A stretch of 64,000 nt of DNA from Catenulisporales bacterium (GCA_019510485.1 JAEKKI010000175.1:1-64000); one strand, 5' to 3'; counted from the first letter of the stretch, positions 24,123 through 32,681 are shown. Notes: generated by a model not told the origin, from the letters alone. A program made the numbers and translations.

Positions 24123-25579
24123 GGCCCGACACCTCCGCCCCCGGTCGCCACGATGACCAGCATGGCCACGGCGGCGCCCGCCATCAGCACGGCGGCGGCC
24201 CAGCCCAGCACCGCGGCCAGCGCCCCGTTCCGGTACCGGCCCACCAGGCCGGCGTCGCGGGCGATGAGCATCACCACGACCAGGAACGGGGCGCAGGCCA
24301 CGCCGTTGACGATCGCGGCGAACACCAGCAGCCGCACCGGGTCGACGGGCAGGACGGTCAGCGCGGTACCGCCGAGCGTGGCCACGGCGATGAGCGCGTA
24401 GAACAACGGAGCCTCCCGCAGGCTGCGGGTCAGGCCCCACGGCTTGTCGGCGAGCCCGGTCAGCCCGGCGGAGCCGGCGGCGGCCAGCACCGGGACGGCG
24501 AGCATGCCCGAGCCGATGAATCCGAGCGCGAACAACACAGTCGCTCCACTTCCGGCCACCGGACGCAGCGCCTCGGCGGCCTGGCCGGCGGTGGTGATCT
24601 CGGTGGCGCCGTGGCCGGTCGCCGAGCCGGTGGCGCCGGCGGTGGAGACGATGACGGAGAACATCACCGTGTTCGTCAGCAGCACTCCGGTGAAGACGTC
24701 GATCCGGCTGGCCCGCTGCTTCCCGGCGGCGCGCCGGGGGCGGCGGGTGAGCAGCGGAACCGGTCGGCCGTCGGCTCGCTCGTGCTTCATCTCCTCCGCA
24801 CGGTTGGCGGACTGCCAGAAGAACAGGTACGGCGAGATGGTCGTGCCCAGCACCGCGACCAGCAGCGAGAGCTCTTCGCGCGAGGTCGGGACGCCGGGGA
24901 CGAGCAGGTGCCGCAGCGCCGACCCCCACGGGACGGCCACGGCGAACAGGACCAGCGGATAGGCGAGCAGCAGCAGGCTCAGGAGCTTGAAGAGCGTCTG
25001 CGCCGCGCCGAAGCCGCCGAACAGCGGCAGCGCGGTGGCGACCGCCCCGGCCACCAGCGCCCACACCCACACCGGGCCGAGGTGCAGCAGCGAGGCCCCG
25101 CTGCCGACCGCTACCAGGTCGGCGGCGATCCCGATGGTGTTCGCCCCGATCAGCGCCGCGGTGAGCACCCCGACGACCAGCCGGGCGCGCCGCCCGAAGC
25201 GCGCACGGACGGCGTCGCCGAGGGATCCGCCGGTGGCCAGCGCGATGCGATCGCAGGTCTCTTGGACGGCCGCCATGAGCGGCAGCGTGAACAGCGCGGT
25301 CCACAGCATGCCGAAGCCGAACCGGGCCCCGGCCTGCGCGTAGGTCGCGACGCCGGAGGGGTCGTCGTCGGAGGCCCCGGCCACCAGGCCGGGGCCGAGC
25401 GCGCGCCAGACCCGGACAGGCCAGGAGCGGCCCGGGGCGGCTTCGCCGGTCTCGGACTCGCCGTCGGCCCCGGTCCCGGTCTGGGGCCCGGCGCCGACCG
25501 AACCCCTGGCGATCGGGACCTCCCAGGCCTCACCGGCCCCGGTGGCCCGCTCGGTCCGGTCGGCGCCGCGCCGGCTCAC
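24119..25579 (-). CDS. NRAMP-family divalent cation transporter with altered metal site
   Basis: 486 residues, about eleven helices. The first helix carries G-A-S-D-D-D-P-S-G-V-A-T-Y instead of the canonical D-P-G-N, and the sixth reads T-I-S-P-Y-L-F-F-W-Q instead of M-P-H. The metal-ligating Met is therefore replaced, so Mn2+/Fe2+ selectivity is doubtful; related NRAMP-like proteins lacking these residues transport other ions. GTG 25579 overlaps the Hsp20 stop (GTGA) and starts a hydrophilic 60-residue N-terminus. The pseudogene 12837-13194 is a decayed paralog. Confidence 0.87.
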   Translation of the reverse strand: MSRRGADRTERATGAGEAWEVPIARGSVGAGPQTGTGADGESETGEAAPGRSWPVRVWRALGPGLVAGASDDDPSGVATYAQAGARFGFGMLWTALFTLPLMAAVQETCDRIALATGGSLGDAVRARFGRRARLVVGVLTAALIGANTIGIAADLVAVGSGASLLHLGPVWVWALVAGAVATALPLFGGFGAAQTLFKLLSLLLLAYPLVLFAVAVPWGSALRHLLVPGVPTSREELSLLVAVLGTTISPYLFFWQSANRAEEMKHERADGRPVPLLTRRPRRAAGKQRASRIDVFTGVLLTNTVMFSVIVSTAGATGSATGHGATEITTAGQAAEALRPVAGSGATVLFALGFIGSGMLAVPVLAAAGSAGLTGLADKPWGLTRSLREAPLFYALIAVATLGGTALTVLPVDPVRLLVFAAIVNGVACAPFLVVVMLIARDAGLVGRYRNGALAAVLGWAAAVLMAGAAVAMLVIVATGGGGVGP

Positions 25580-26106
25580 GACTGGGCCGTCGTCTCCGTC
25601 GGCCCAGTGGTCTCCCCTGCGATGGTCTCGTGCTCGGTCGTGCCGCTGATGGGCACCGTGCGGCGTCCGGCCTGGCCCGAGCGCGGGACGTTCACGGTCA
25701 GGACGCCGTCGGTGAGGTCGGCCTGGACCTGGTCCGGATCGGCGTCGGCCGGCAGCGAGGTGCGGTACAGGAAGCTGCCGGCCCGGTGCGTCAGGTAGCT
25801 GCCCCGCTCGGTCTCCTCGTCGAGGTCGCCGCGGACGCACAGCTGGCCGGACTCGACCTCGACCGTGACCCGGTCGCGAGGGACGCCCGGCAGTTCGACG
25901 CGGACGCGGTAGGAGTCGGCGGTCTCGTCCTCCTCGGCGACGGGCATCCAGCGGGAGCCCTGGGCGCCGGCGCCGGGGAGCCAGCCGGTCCAGCGGCCGA
26001 GGCGGTCGAAGAGATCGTCCAGGTCCCCGAACGGCTCCCAGGGCAGGCCCCAGGCCGAGCCCGGGCGGTCCAGACCGCCCCGGCGGCGGGCGGGAGTGGT
26101 GTTCAT
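25576..26106 (-). CDS. Hsp20 small heat-shock chaperone
   Basis: 176 residues. An alpha-crystallin domain runs from about 55 to 145: Y-R-V-R-V-E-L-P-G-V-P-R-D-R-V-T-V-E-V, G-S-F-L-Y-R-T-S-L-P and G-V-L-T-V-N-V-P, with a flexible Thr/Glu tail. ATP-independent holdase for unfolding proteins. GAAGGAGG is seven bases before ATG 26106. It heads a four-gene operon with overlapping stop/start codons (Hsp20, NRAMP, YihY, FVxDP protein). Confidence 0.92.
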   Translation of the reverse strand: MNTTPARRRGGLDRPGSAWGLPWEPFGDLDDLFDRLGRWTGWLPGAGAQGSRWMPVAEEDETADSYRVRVELPGVPRDRVTVEVESGQLCVRGDLDEETERGSYLTHRAGSFLYRTSLPADADPDQVQADLTDGVLTVNVPRSGQAGRRTVPISGTTEHETIAGETTGPTETTAQS

Positions 26107-26149
26107 GGCGATTCCTCCTTCGCGGGATGGGTCTCGCTAGGTCCTCGCT

Positions 26150-26175
26150 ATGTCCGCCGCCGACGGCGACCAAAC
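26150..26175 (-). promoter_or_regulatory. Possible SigB/SigF-type promoter of the Hsp20 operon
   Basis: Minus strand: GTTT (26175-26172), 16-nt spacer, GGACAT (26155-26150). It is 44 bp before the Hsp20 ATG. The -10 is one of the weaker ones. I saw no CIRCE or HAIR element. Confidence 0.4.
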
Positions 26176-26212
26176 GGCGGGAACAACGCCGGAACAACTC
26201 GCCAAGAGGGGC

Positions 26213-26236
26213 GTTTGGGATCCCGGATCCGGGACA
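26213..26236 (+). promoter_or_regulatory. SigB/SigF-type promoter of the hemerythrin gene
   Basis: GTTT (26213-26216), 14-nt spacer and GGGACA (26231-26236), 52 bp before ATG 26289. The spacer contains the palindrome GGGATCCCGGATCC. Confidence 0.45.
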
Positions 26237-26288
26237 AACCCGAGCTTCCTAAGCGCCCGGGGGACGACAAGAGGACGGGAGGGCGACG

Positions 26289-26783
26289 ATGCGGGAGGCA
26301 GGGCACGGTGACGTGGTCACCGAGCTCATCCGGGACCATCGGGGCATCCAGGGCATGCTCGCCGAGCTGGAGCAGTCGGCGGGACGCCTGCCGGAGCGGC
26401 GCGCCGATCTGGTCAGCCGGACCATTCTGGAGCTGGTGCGGCACTCGGTGGCCGAGGAGCTCGTGCTGTATCCGGCCCTGCGCCGGCGGGTCCCGGACGG
26501 CGGAGCGCTGGTGGACCGGTGCGTGGCCCGGCACGCCGAGGCCGACCGGCTCATGCGCGACCTGGCGCCGCGCAGCGCGGGCGAGCCAGGGTTCGAAGAC
26601 CTGCTCGCGGACCTGGCGGCGGCGACCGAGCGCCACATATACGAACAGGAGCACGAGGTGTTCCCCACGCTCGCCGCGGTGTGCAGCCCGCAGGAGCTGA
26701 CCGAGCTGGGCGGCCGGGTGGCGGCGATCAAGCGCGTGGCGCCGGCCGATTCCCGCCCCGACGCGCCCTCGGTGCCGATCTGA
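26289..26783 (+). CDS. Hemerythrin HHE-domain protein
   Basis: 164 residues. Helix 1 has I-R-D-H-R-G-I-Q-G-M, helix 2 L-V-R-H-S-V-A-E-E-L-V-L-Y-P, helix 3 V-A-R-H-A-E-A-D and helix 4 R-H-I-Y-E-Q-E-H-E-V-F. These provide the His/Glu ligands of a di-iron site, used for O2/NO sensing or redox buffering. GGGAGG is six bases upstream of ATG 26289. Closely similar to 52102-52677. Confidence 0.9.
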   Translation: MREAGHGDVVTELIRDHRGIQGMLAELEQSAGRLPERRADLVSRTILELVRHSVAEELVLYPALRRRVPDGGALVDRCVARHAEADRLMRDLAPRSAGEPGFEDLLADLAAATERHIYEQEHEVFPTLAAVCSPQELTELGGRVAAIKRVAPADSRPDAPSVPI

Positions 26784-26832
26784 CCTCCGAAGCCGGCCGG
26801 CGGGGCCTCGTGGGGTGGTCTGCGCCGGTCAT

Positions 26833-26877
26833 GGCGGGGGACGGGTGAACTGCCACTCCCGTCCCCCGCCTTTCTCT
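26833..26877 (+). terminator. Intrinsic terminator after the hemerythrin gene
   Basis: Perfect 13-bp stem (26833-26845 with 26858-26870), 12-nt loop, then TTTCTCTT. Confidence 0.85.
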
Positions 26878-26936
26878 TGACGAGCCGCCACGACAGTGGC
26901 GGACAGACGGACGGGGACGGGCAGGGACACGACAGA

Positions 26937-26985
26937 GCCCCGGGGACGGATCCGGCTGCCGGACAAGGCATTCCGTCCCCGGGGC
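26937..26985 (-). terminator. Hairpin terminator after the CBS gene
   Basis: Perfect 14-bp stem (26937-26950 with 26972-26985). It lies 52 bp downstream of the CBS gene stop on the minus strand. The loop itself contains a small TCCGG/CCGGA hairpin. Confidence 0.65.
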
Positions 26986-27036
26986 CGTTCCGGGGCCGCC
27001 GGCCGCGGGTCGCGTCGCCGGCGGTTCACAGGCTCC

Positions 27037-27495
27037 TTACATCTGCGTCTGCGGTGTCTGCTCCTGAGCCTGACCCGGCGGCGTCTCCATTGAGACGTCG
27101 TGCACCACCTGCCCGGCCCGGTCCGGCATCGCCCGCGCGATGTCCGCCTGCGTCACCATGCCCACCAGCTGATCGCCCTCGACCACCGGCAGCCGGCGGA
27201 TCTGGTGCTCGGCCATGCGCGCGGCCGCCTCCTCCACGTCGCTGTTCGCGTCGACGCAGATCGGCTCGGTCTCCACCAGCGCGCGCACGGTACACACGTT
27301 CGGGTCCAGGTCGGCCGCGACCGCCTTGACCACGATGTCGCGATCCGTGACGATCCCGGCCAGCCGGTTGTCCGGCCCGCGCACCGGCAGCGCGCCGACG
27401 TCCATGTCGCGCATCCGGCGCGCGGCCACGGCCAGCGACTCGCCGGCGTCGACGAACTCCACCGTTCCGGTCATGATGCTCGCCACTGTCGTCAT
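27037..27495 (-). CDS. CBS-domain pair protein
   Basis: 152 residues: I-M-T-G-T-V-E-F-V-D, R-M-R-D-M-D-V-G-A-L-P-V-R, G-I-V-T-D-R-D-I-V-V-K-A and Q-I-R-R-L-P-V-V-E-G with Q-A-D-I-A-R. Resembles the hypoxia/stress-induced CBS proteins of mycobacteria (Hrp1-like). Met/Gln-rich C-terminal tail. GAGGAGG precedes ATG 27495. Downstream of the SRPBCC gene 27563-28048 (67 bp) and probably co-transcribed. Confidence 0.88.
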   Translation of the reverse strand: MTTVASIMTGTVEFVDAGESLAVAARRMRDMDVGALPVRGPDNRLAGIVTDRDIVVKAVAADLDPNVCTVRALVETEPICVDANSDVEEAAARMAEHQIRRLPVVEGDQLVGMVTQADIARAMPDRAGQVVHDVSMETPPGQAQEQTPQTQM

Positions 27496-27562
27496 CTGTG
27501 CTGTCCTCCTCGTCCTCGATTCCTGCGCTGGTCTCACGTTCGGCTCGCCGACGACCGACGCG

Positions 27563-28048
27563 TCACCGCCGCTGGACCGCGTATCCCGACGCGTGCCGAC
27601 GCGCGTACTCGCGGATCGCCGCAGCACGCAACGGCTCGGTCTCCACCAGTTCCTTGAACCGGTGCAGATCCGAGCGCAGCTGCCGGCGGTCCAGGCCGAG
27701 CGAGTGGCAGGCGTGCTCCAGCACGCCGAACGGCTCCCACTCCACGCGCACCGCGACCCGCGTCGCGTCCGCGGCGAGCCGCTCGAACCGGACCGTGCCC
27801 TGATGGCCGACCTCGCCGTCGGACGTCTCCCACTGCAGGTACTCGTTCGGGATCCAGCCGACCAGCGCGGCGTCGAAGGCCCGGCGCACGCCGCCGATCG
27901 AGACCACCCAGTGCGTGCGGCCGGGATCGATCCGCTCCACCGCGTCCACTCCGGCCAGGAACGTCGGGAAGGCCTCGAAGCAGGACCAGCAGTCGAAGAC
28001 GGTCTCGACCGGGGCCCGCACATCCACCTGTTCGGCCACAGTGCTCAT
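27563..28048 (-). CDS. SRPBCC-family (polyketide cyclase/COQ10-like) protein
   Basis: 161 residues: A-P-V-E-T-V-F-D-C-W-S-C-F-E-A-F-P-T-F, W-V-V-S-I-G-G and E-V-G-H-Q-G-T-V-R-F-E-R-L with a C-terminal helix. A START-like ligand-binding fold; ligand unknown. GGAGCG precedes ATG 28048. Driven by the promoter 28097-28121. Confidence 0.85.
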   Translation of the reverse strand: MSTVAEQVDVRAPVETVFDCWSCFEAFPTFLAGVDAVERIDPGRTHWVVSIGGVRRAFDAALVGWIPNEYLQWETSDGEVGHQGTVRFERLAADATRVAVRVEWEPFGVLEHACHSLGLDRRQLRSDLHRFKELVETEPLRAAAIREYARRHASGYAVQRR

Positions 28049-28096
28049 CGGCGCTCCTTCGCCACTGCTCACAACAGTTCACGACTGACCGCGCTG

Positions 28097-28121
28097 CTGC
28101 CCGCTGCGGGCGCGGGCAAAC
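28097..28121 (-). promoter_or_regulatory. SigB/SigF-type promoter of the SRPBCC-CBS unit
   Basis: Minus strand: GTTT (28121-28118), 15-nt spacer, GGGCAG (28102-28097). It is 49 bp before the start codon. Confidence 0.6.
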
Positions 28122-28261
28122 GGTGTTCCGCGACCGTTTGGGACTCCAGGGCCCGGGTACGCACGCGATCTCGCCAGCGCCGAGCCCTGCCGACGACTGT
28201 GACGAGCCGGCGACGCGTGGGCCGGCGCGGCCCGTGACGCGATACCGAGGAGATGGTGACG

Positions 28262-28840
28262 ATGACTGAGCGACTGACCGGAAAGCGGATCGCCTTCCTG
28301 TTCACCACCGGAGTGGAACAGGTCGAACTCACCACGCCGCGCAAGGCATTGGAGGACGCGGGTGCCACCGTGGACATGGTCTCCATCCAGAGCGGCCCGG
28401 TCCTGATGTTCGACGGAGTAGAGCATGGCGACACCGTCAACGCCGAACTCTCCGTCGACTCCGTCGACGCCGCGGAATACGACGCCCTCGTCCTGCCCGG
28501 CGGCGTGGTCAACGCCGACAAGCTGCGCACCGACCGGCGCAGCGTCGAGTTCGTCCGCACCTTCGCCGACCGCGGCTCGCCGATCGGCGCGATCTGCCAC
28601 GCGCCCTGGGTGCTGATCGAAGCCGGCGTGGTGGCCGACCGGCCGATGACCTCCTGGCCGAGCCTGCGCACCGACCTGCAGAACGCCGGCGCCCGCTGGC
28701 GGGACGAGTCGGTGGTCGTCGACCGGGGCCTGGTGACCTCGCGCGGGCCGAAGGACCTGGACGCCTTCTGCGCCAAGCTGATCGAGGAGGCCGCCGAGGG
28801 CAAGCACGAGCCGGCGACCTCGGGGCCGCCGCTGAGCTGA
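28262..28840 (+). CDS. DJ-1/PfpI-family protein (class I glutamine amidotransferase-like)
   Basis: 192 residues: I-A-F-L-F-T-T-G-V-E-Q-V-E-L, Y-D-A-L-V-L-P-G-G-V-V-N-A and the nucleophile elbow A-I-C-H-A-P-W-V-L with the conserved Cys. Members act as stress proteases, deglycases or chaperones (PfpI/YhbO type). ATG 28262 is preferred over ATG 28253 because GAGGAG ends ten bases before it. The catalase-like gene follows in the same direction. Confidence 0.9.
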   Translation: MTERLTGKRIAFLFTTGVEQVELTTPRKALEDAGATVDMVSIQSGPVLMFDGVEHGDTVNAELSVDSVDAAEYDALVLPGGVVNADKLRTDRRSVEFVRTFADRGSPIGAICHAPWVLIEAGVVADRPMTSWPSLRTDLQNAGARWRDESVVVDRGLVTSRGPKDLDAFCAKLIEEAAEGKHEPATSGPPLS

Positions 28841-28880
28841 GCCCGGCCGACGGAATCGAACGCATAAGCGAGGGCATCCC

Positions 28881-28905
28881 GGGTAGAGCCCGGCGCGCTC
28901 TACCC
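28881..28905 (+). other. Hairpin ahead of the catalase-like gene
   Basis: GGGTAGAGC and GCTCTACCC form a perfect 9-bp stem with a 7-nt loop, 23 nt before the GTG. It could be a terminator of the DJ-1 gene or a leader structure. Confidence 0.5.
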
Positions 28906-28927
28906 GGAGGATGTGAGGAGTTCCGTC

Positions 28928-30610
28928 GTGGTGACCGAGGATCCCGGACCCCAGCCGCCGGCGCCGTCCCCGACCGGCGGCGGGGTCCACGCTCGGGGCG
29001 CCGGTGCGCACGGATACTTCGAGCCCTATGAGCCCCTGGCCAAATACACCTGCGCGGACTTCCTGCAGGAGCCGGGGCGTCGGGTCCCGGTGTTCGCCTG
29101 GTTCTCCACCGGCGCCGGACCACGACCGCGGGGCTCGGCGGACACGGTGCGGGACGTGCGCGGCTTCGCCGTGAGGTTCCACACCCGCGAAGGCGACTTC
29201 GACCTGGTGGGCAGCAACATCCCCGTTTCCTTCAGCCGAGGCGGGTCGCACGACGAGATCCCCACCCGCGCCTCGGCGCATGACACGTTCTGGGACTTCT
29301 GCTCGTCGCGGACCGAGACCACGCACATGCTGATGTGGCTGATGTCGGACCGGGCGATCCCGCGCAGCTACCGCATGATGCCGGGATTCGGCGTGCGCAC
29401 CTTCCGGTTCGTGGCCGCCGACGGCTCTGCGACCCTGGTGAAGTTCCACTGGCGTCCCGAACGCGGCACCTCCTGCCTGGTGTGGGAGGAGGCGCGGGCC
29501 ATCGCGGAGCAGGATCCTTGGTTCCACCGCCGCGACCTGTGGGCGGCGATCGAGGCCGGCGACCACCCGGCCTGGGAGCTGGGCGTGCAGCTGATCCGCC
29601 CCGAGGACGAGGACGCGTTCGGCTACGACCTGCTGGATCCCACGAAGCTGGTGCCGGAGGAGACGGTGCCGGTCCGGCCGATCGGCCGCATGGTGCTGGA
29701 CCGCAACCCCGAGGACTTCCTCACCGAGACCTCGCGAGTCGCCTTCCAGACGGCGAATCTCGTACCCGGCGTCGATTCGGCGACCGCGACGCGCCGCCGC
29801 GAGGAGACGTTCAGCGACCACTTCGGTCAGGCCTCGATGTTCTGGGACAGCATGACGGACTGGGAACGGCGGCATATCGCCGACGCCTTCGGGTTCGAGC
29901 TGGCACGCGTGCACGACGTCGCCGTCCGGGAGCGGATGGCCGGCAACCTGGCCCGGGTCGCGCCGGATCTGGCCGCGGCGGTGGCGGACCGGCTGGGGCT
30001 GCCCGCACCGGAGCCGCCGCCGCCGACGTGGTGCCCGCCGCCGTCACCGGCGCTGAGCCTGGCCGCCCTCGGCGGCGGCGACCCGGCCACCCGCACGGTG
30101 GCGCTGCTGGCCGCCGACGGCGTCGACACCGAACGGGCGCTGGCCTTGCGGGGCGTCTTCGAGCAGGCGCGGGTGCGTGTGGACGTCGTCGCCCCGCGCG
30201 TCGGCGTGCTGGCCGGGCGCGAGCCGGATACCGCGCTGGCCGTCGACCACGCGCTGGCCACCACTTCCTCAGTGCTCTACGACGCCGTCCTGGTGCCCGG
30301 CGGCGAGGAGTCCGCGGCCGCTCTGGGGCGCCAGGAGCGGGCCCGCCGGTTCGTCCGCGAGGCGTTCGAGCACGGCAAGCCGATCGGCGTACTGGACTCC
30401 GGCGGCGGCCTGCTGCCCGACGGCGCGGTGCGGCGCTACCTGATGCCGGTGGCGCACACGACGCCGGACGACCCGGCCGAGGTGCTCTCGCGCGACGGCA
30501 TCGTGGCGACGGTGACCGGCGGCGACCGGCTGGACGGCTTCGCCGAGGCGTTCGCGGCCGCGCTGACCGCGCACCGGTTCCCGGACCGGCCGCCGCCGGG
30601 CGGGCGTTGA
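28928..30610 (+). CDS. Large-subunit catalase-like protein lacking the proximal heme-ligand segment
   Basis: 560 residues; clade-II catalases are ~690-750. The N-terminal part has the distal His in G-V-H-A-R-G-A-G-A-H-G-Y-F-E and the distal Asn in G-S-N-I-P-V. Then the usual F-x-Q-D-x6-D block is missing and the chain goes straight to S-H-D-E-I-P. After N-L-V-P-G-V-D (about 280) the sequence jumps to R-R-R-E-E-T-F-S-D-H-F, so the R-x-F-S-Y-x-D-T-Q motif carrying the heme-ligating Tyr is absent. The C-terminal DJ-1-like domain (390-550) is intact. The frame is open throughout. GTG 28928 follows GAGGAG by seven bases. Heme catalysis is unlikely. Confidence 0.85.
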   Translation: MVTEDPGPQPPAPSPTGGGVHARGAGAHGYFEPYEPLAKYTCADFLQEPGRRVPVFAWFSTGAGPRPRGSADTVRDVRGFAVRFHTREGDFDLVGSNIPVSFSRGGSHDEIPTRASAHDTFWDFCSSRTETTHMLMWLMSDRAIPRSYRMMPGFGVRTFRFVAADGSATLVKFHWRPERGTSCLVWEEARAIAEQDPWFHRRDLWAAIEAGDHPAWELGVQLIRPEDEDAFGYDLLDPTKLVPEETVPVRPIGRMVLDRNPEDFLTETSRVAFQTANLVPGVDSATATRRREETFSDHFGQASMFWDSMTDWERRHIADAFGFELARVHDVAVRERMAGNLARVAPDLAAAVADRLGLPAPEPPPPTWCPPPSPALSLAALGGGDPATRTVALLAADGVDTERALALRGVFEQARVRVDVVAPRVGVLAGREPDTALAVDHALATTSSVLYDAVLVPGGEESAAALGRQERARRFVREAFEHGKPIGVLDSGGGLLPDGAVRRYLMPVAHTTPDDPAEVLSRDGIVATVTGGDRLDGFAEAFAAALTAHRFPDRPPPGGR

Positions 30611-30660
30611 TCGCGGTCCGAGCCGGATGGCGGGTGAGGAAGTCGACAGGAGAGGAAACG

Positions 30661-31155
30661 ATGCCAGAGGAGCAGCTGCCGCACAGCGCTGTGACCGTGC
30701 CGACGACTGTGCCGCCACGGGCCGCACCGGAGACCGAACCGGTGCGGCTCGCCATTCCCGCCGACAAGGATTTCGTGATCCTGGCCCGGTCCGTCGCGGC
30801 GCATCTGGGGGCGCGGCTGGGGATGTCGGTGGAGGAAATCGATGATCTGCGTCTCGCGGTCGACGAGGCGTGCTGCCTGTTCTTGGGTCGTTCGGCCGGC
30901 GTCGCGGCCGGCCCGGTCGACGGCCCCTGCTCCACCCGCGGCCTGATGTGCGAGTTCGCCGAGGCGGGGGGCACCGTGGCGGTCAGCGTCTCGGCCCCGG
31001 CCCGCGACGACTTCGGCCGGCAGGTGGGGACATTCGGCTGGTGCCTGCTGGAGTCCCTGGTGGACGGCCTGTGGTGGCGGACGAGGGACGGACGTACCGA
31101 GGTGCGCCTGGTCAAGCTGAGCCCGAGCGCCGGCCTGGCGCTGTTCCGGCGTTGA
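30661..31155 (+). CDS. RsbW-like ATP-binding anti-sigma regulatory protein, degenerate ATPase motifs
   Basis: 164 residues with a low-complexity Pro/Thr start. The HATPase helix reads I-D-D-L-R-L-A-V-D-E-A-C-C-L-F; the usual N-box Asn is missing and no D-x-G-x-G box follows. This variant is common in actinobacteria, where it may bind partners without ATP turnover. Related to 57663-58208. GGAGAGG precedes ATG 30661. Confidence 0.72.
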   Translation: MPEEQLPHSAVTVPTTVPPRAAPETEPVRLAIPADKDFVILARSVAAHLGARLGMSVEEIDDLRLAVDEACCLFLGRSAGVAAGPVDGPCSTRGLMCEFAEAGGTVAVSVSAPARDDFGRQVGTFGWCLLESLVDGLWWRTRDGRTEVRLVKLSPSAGLALFRR

Positions 31156-31210
31156 CGCCCCGGTGACCCGCGGTGATCGCAGGCCACTGACACAGTGTGC
31201 CGCTTTCGGC

Positions 31211-31234
31211 GTTTACGGGGCGAATCATGGGACA
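31211..31234 (+). promoter_or_regulatory. SigB/SigF-type promoter of the GT4 gene
   Basis: GTTT (31211-31214), 14-nt spacer, GGGACA (31229-31234), 77 bp before the GTG at 31312. Confidence 0.5.
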
Positions 31235-31311
31235 TGCCCTGCTACGGTCGCGGCCGGGCGCGCCGAATCCGGCGGCGGCGGCCGGCGACCTCTTCGCAGA
31301 GAGGCACGCCC

Positions 31312-32556
31312 GTGATCACGTATGGAGTACTCAGCACGTATCCCCCCACGCAATGCGGCCTGGCGACGTTCAGCGCCGCGCTTCTCCGTCACCTCAACCG
31401 CCCCGGCGCCCGGCGGATCGCCGGCGTCGTGCGGATGGCCTCCGCCGAACCGCTGCGGCCGCTGCCGCCGGAGGTGGTGGCCGACCTGCGGACCAGCGAT
31501 CCGGGGGCCGCTGCCGCCGCGGCGACGGTGCTGAACCGCTACGACGTGGCGATCGTGCAGCACGAGTACGGGATCTACGGCGGGCCGGAGGGCGAACAGG
31601 TCCTGGACGTGCTGGCGCGGGTGCGGGTGCCGGTCATCGGGGTCCTGCACACCGTGCTGGGCGCTCCCTCCGAACGGCGGCGCGAGGTCCTGAAACGCGT
31701 CTGCGAGCGGTGCGACACGGTCGTGGTGCTGTCCCAGACCGCCGCGAGCCGATTGCCGGAGATCTACGGCGTCGCCCCGGACCGGATCGCCGTGGTGCCG
31801 CACGGCGCCGAGACCGCGATGGAGGACGATCCGGGACTGCTGCCCGCCGCCGGCCACCACGACGGCACGCGCTCGCGTCCGCTGCTGCTGACCTGGGGCC
31901 TGATCGGCCCCGGCAAGGGCATCGAGTGGGCGATCGACGCACTGGCCGAGGTCGACGACCTGCCGGCGGCGCCGCGCTACGTGGTGGCCGGGCAGACGCA
32001 CCCCAACGTGCTGCGAACCCAGGGCGAGGCCTACCGCGAGGCGCTGCGGGCACGCGCGGCGGCGGCCGGGGTGGGGCCGCTCGTGGAGTTCGACGCGAGG
32101 TTCCGGGGCCGGCACGACCTGGCGGCGCTGGTGGCGTCGGCGGACATCGTGATCCTGCCGTATGAATCCGGGGAGCAGGTCGCCTCCGGGGTGCTCATCG
32201 AGGCCGTGGCGGCGCGGCGGCCGATCATCGCGACCAGCTTCCCGCACGCCGCCGAGCTGCTGGCCGACGGCGCGGGACTGCTGGTGCCGCGACGCGATCC
32301 GCACGCCATCGCCCAGGCGATCCGCAGGATCCTGACCGAGCCGGGCCTGGCCGACGCGCTGAGCCGGCGGGCCGGCCAGCTCGCCCCGGCCATGGACTGG
32401 GAGGCGGTCGCCGACCGGTATCGGGTGCTGGCGGCGCGGCTGACGGCACGGCGGGACGGGCGGGCCGGGCTGGAACGCAGCCGGGTGGCGCGACGGGAGG
32501 CGGTGGCGGGGGGTGGGAGCGGAGCGGCCGTGTTGGGGCGGCAGGCGGCCGGCTGA
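31312..32556 (+). CDS. GT4-family glycosyltransferase
   Basis: 414 residues of the GT-B fold: N-terminal Y-P-P-T-Q-C-G-L-A-T-F, V-Q-H-E-Y-G-I-Y-G-G, and a C-terminal donor-binding domain with T-W-G-L-I-G-P-G-K-G-I-E and L-P-Y-E-S-G-E-Q-V-A-S-G-V-L-I-E-A-V-A. The G-L-A-T-F start resembles family members acting on trehalose- or mannose-type acceptors; the substrate is unknown. The tail is low-complexity. GTG 31312 has AGAGAGG ten bases upstream. The six-hairpin protein at 14305 could be its separated partner domain. Confidence 0.85.
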   Translation: MITYGVLSTYPPTQCGLATFSAALLRHLNRPGARRIAGVVRMASAEPLRPLPPEVVADLRTSDPGAAAAAATVLNRYDVAIVQHEYGIYGGPEGEQVLDVLARVRVPVIGVLHTVLGAPSERRREVLKRVCERCDTVVVLSQTAASRLPEIYGVAPDRIAVVPHGAETAMEDDPGLLPAAGHHDGTRSRPLLLTWGLIGPGKGIEWAIDALAEVDDLPAAPRYVVAGQTHPNVLRTQGEAYREALRARAAAAGVGPLVEFDARFRGRHDLAALVASADIVILPYESGEQVASGVLIEAVAARRPIIATSFPHAAELLADGAGLLVPRRDPHAIAQAIRRILTEPGLADALSRRAGQLAPAMDWEAVADRYRVLAARLTARRDGRAGLERSRVARREAVAGGGSGAAVLGRQAAG

Positions 32557-32604
32557 GCCGGCGAGGAATACCGAGGAGCCTGCGATCAGGTTCCGGTCGC
32601 GGGC

Positions 32605-32650
32605 AAAGCCCGGCGGCTGCTGGAGCTCCGTCCAGCAGCCGCCGGGCTTT
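32605..32650. terminator. Strong bidirectional terminator
   Basis: Perfect 20-bp stem (32605-32624 with 32631-32650), 6-nt loop, A-rich 5' and T-rich 3' ends. It separates the convergent genes 31312-32556 and 32682-33263. Confidence 0.9.
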
Positions 32651-32681
32651 CCGGTGTGCTGAACGCTTCCGCGCCCGAGCC

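Noticed and set aside
24119-26197. 692-codon reading of the NRAMP gene
   Set aside because: Its first 200 codons are Hsp20 in another frame; GTG 25579 overlaps the Hsp20 stop.
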